30,819 bases of DNA, taken from positions 1 to 30,819 of IMG/VR virus record IMGVR_UViG_3300035659_000847; one strand, written 5' to 3'. Of the stretch, positions 30,785 to 30,819 are shown piece after piece. The notes under the pieces were generated by a model. That model was given only the letters and a program-made list of their open reading frames with translations, had not been told where the DNA came from and did no database searches. Both the position numbers and the translations under genes were made by a program. Position 1 is the stretch's first letter. Each line of letters opens with the position of its first letter. This stretch comes from a virus.

Positions 30785-30819
30785 GGGTGTAGTTTGACGT
30801 CACCTCGTCGCACTCACGC

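Noticed and set aside
1-30819. CRISPR arrays, tRNA or rRNA genes, insertion sequences
   Set aside because: No regularly spaced repeats, cloverleaf-like sequence with conserved arms, or transposase was recognised by eye; a tRNA scan could still find one.

Overview
The window looks like the replication, nucleotide-metabolism and early-gene region of a large, high-GC double-stranded DNA bacteriophage (or a closely phage-like element). Genes are packed with 4-bp start/stop overlaps (ATGA, GTGA, TGATG). There is no ribosomal, tRNA or housekeeping content. The enzymes are a phage-type set: a primase-polymerase, a P-loop helicase, a UDG/DNA polymerase A fusion, a Cas4/RecB-like nuclease, a Sak4-like ATPase, a DUF669 protein, a class II ribonucleotide reductase, a ThyX-like protein, dTMP kinase, Dam methylase and a GP88-family protein. 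No capsid, tail, terminase, portal or integrase gene is visible, so morphology and lifestyle cannot be read directly. The host cannot be named; the base composition and the cobalamin-type RNR only suggest a high-GC, B12-using or B12-making bacterium.

Layout. (1) 1-7312, all leftward: an HTH/excisionase-like protein, a helicase ATPase carrying an intein, small unknown proteins, a DUF4326 protein, a duplicated ThyX-like protein, a primase-polymerase, a deoxyribosyltransferase-like (DUF4406-like) protein and a partial gene at the edge. (2) 7313-7578: a divergent intergenic region with a perfect operator-like palindrome, a cluster of DnaA-box-like sequences, a sigma70-like promoter and a tandem 11-bp repeat. 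This is the best candidate for a control region or replication origin. (3) 7579-24751, rightward: an SNF2-type helicase with a class 3 mini-intein, nuclease, Sak4-like ATPase, DUF669 protein, RNR with intein, HerA/FtsK ATPase, UDG-exonuclease-polymerase, DinG helicase, dTMP kinase, small proteins, Dam methylase and two zinc-finger proteins. (4) 24748-25461: a leftward HNH homing-endonuclease-like gene, tail to tail with the previous block. (5) 25515-30819, rightward: a cassette of small, strongly basic, cysteine-containing proteins of unknown function surrounding a GP88-family protein. GC-rich hairpins punctuate it.

How the parts fit. RNR, the ThyX-like protein and dTMP kinase would supply dTTP and the other dNTPs. 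The N-terminal uracil-DNA glycosylase fused to the polymerase could police uracil. Primase-polymerase, helicases, SSB-like protein, Sak4-like ATPase and nuclease form a recombination-linked replication module. Dam methylase acts on DNA that is visibly rich in GATC. Three inteins sit in the active-site motifs of three of these enzymes, two of them at the same Lys|Thr step of a P-loop. The least explained part, and the best candidate for something undescribed, is the tandem array of small basic proteins at 25.6-30.8 kb.
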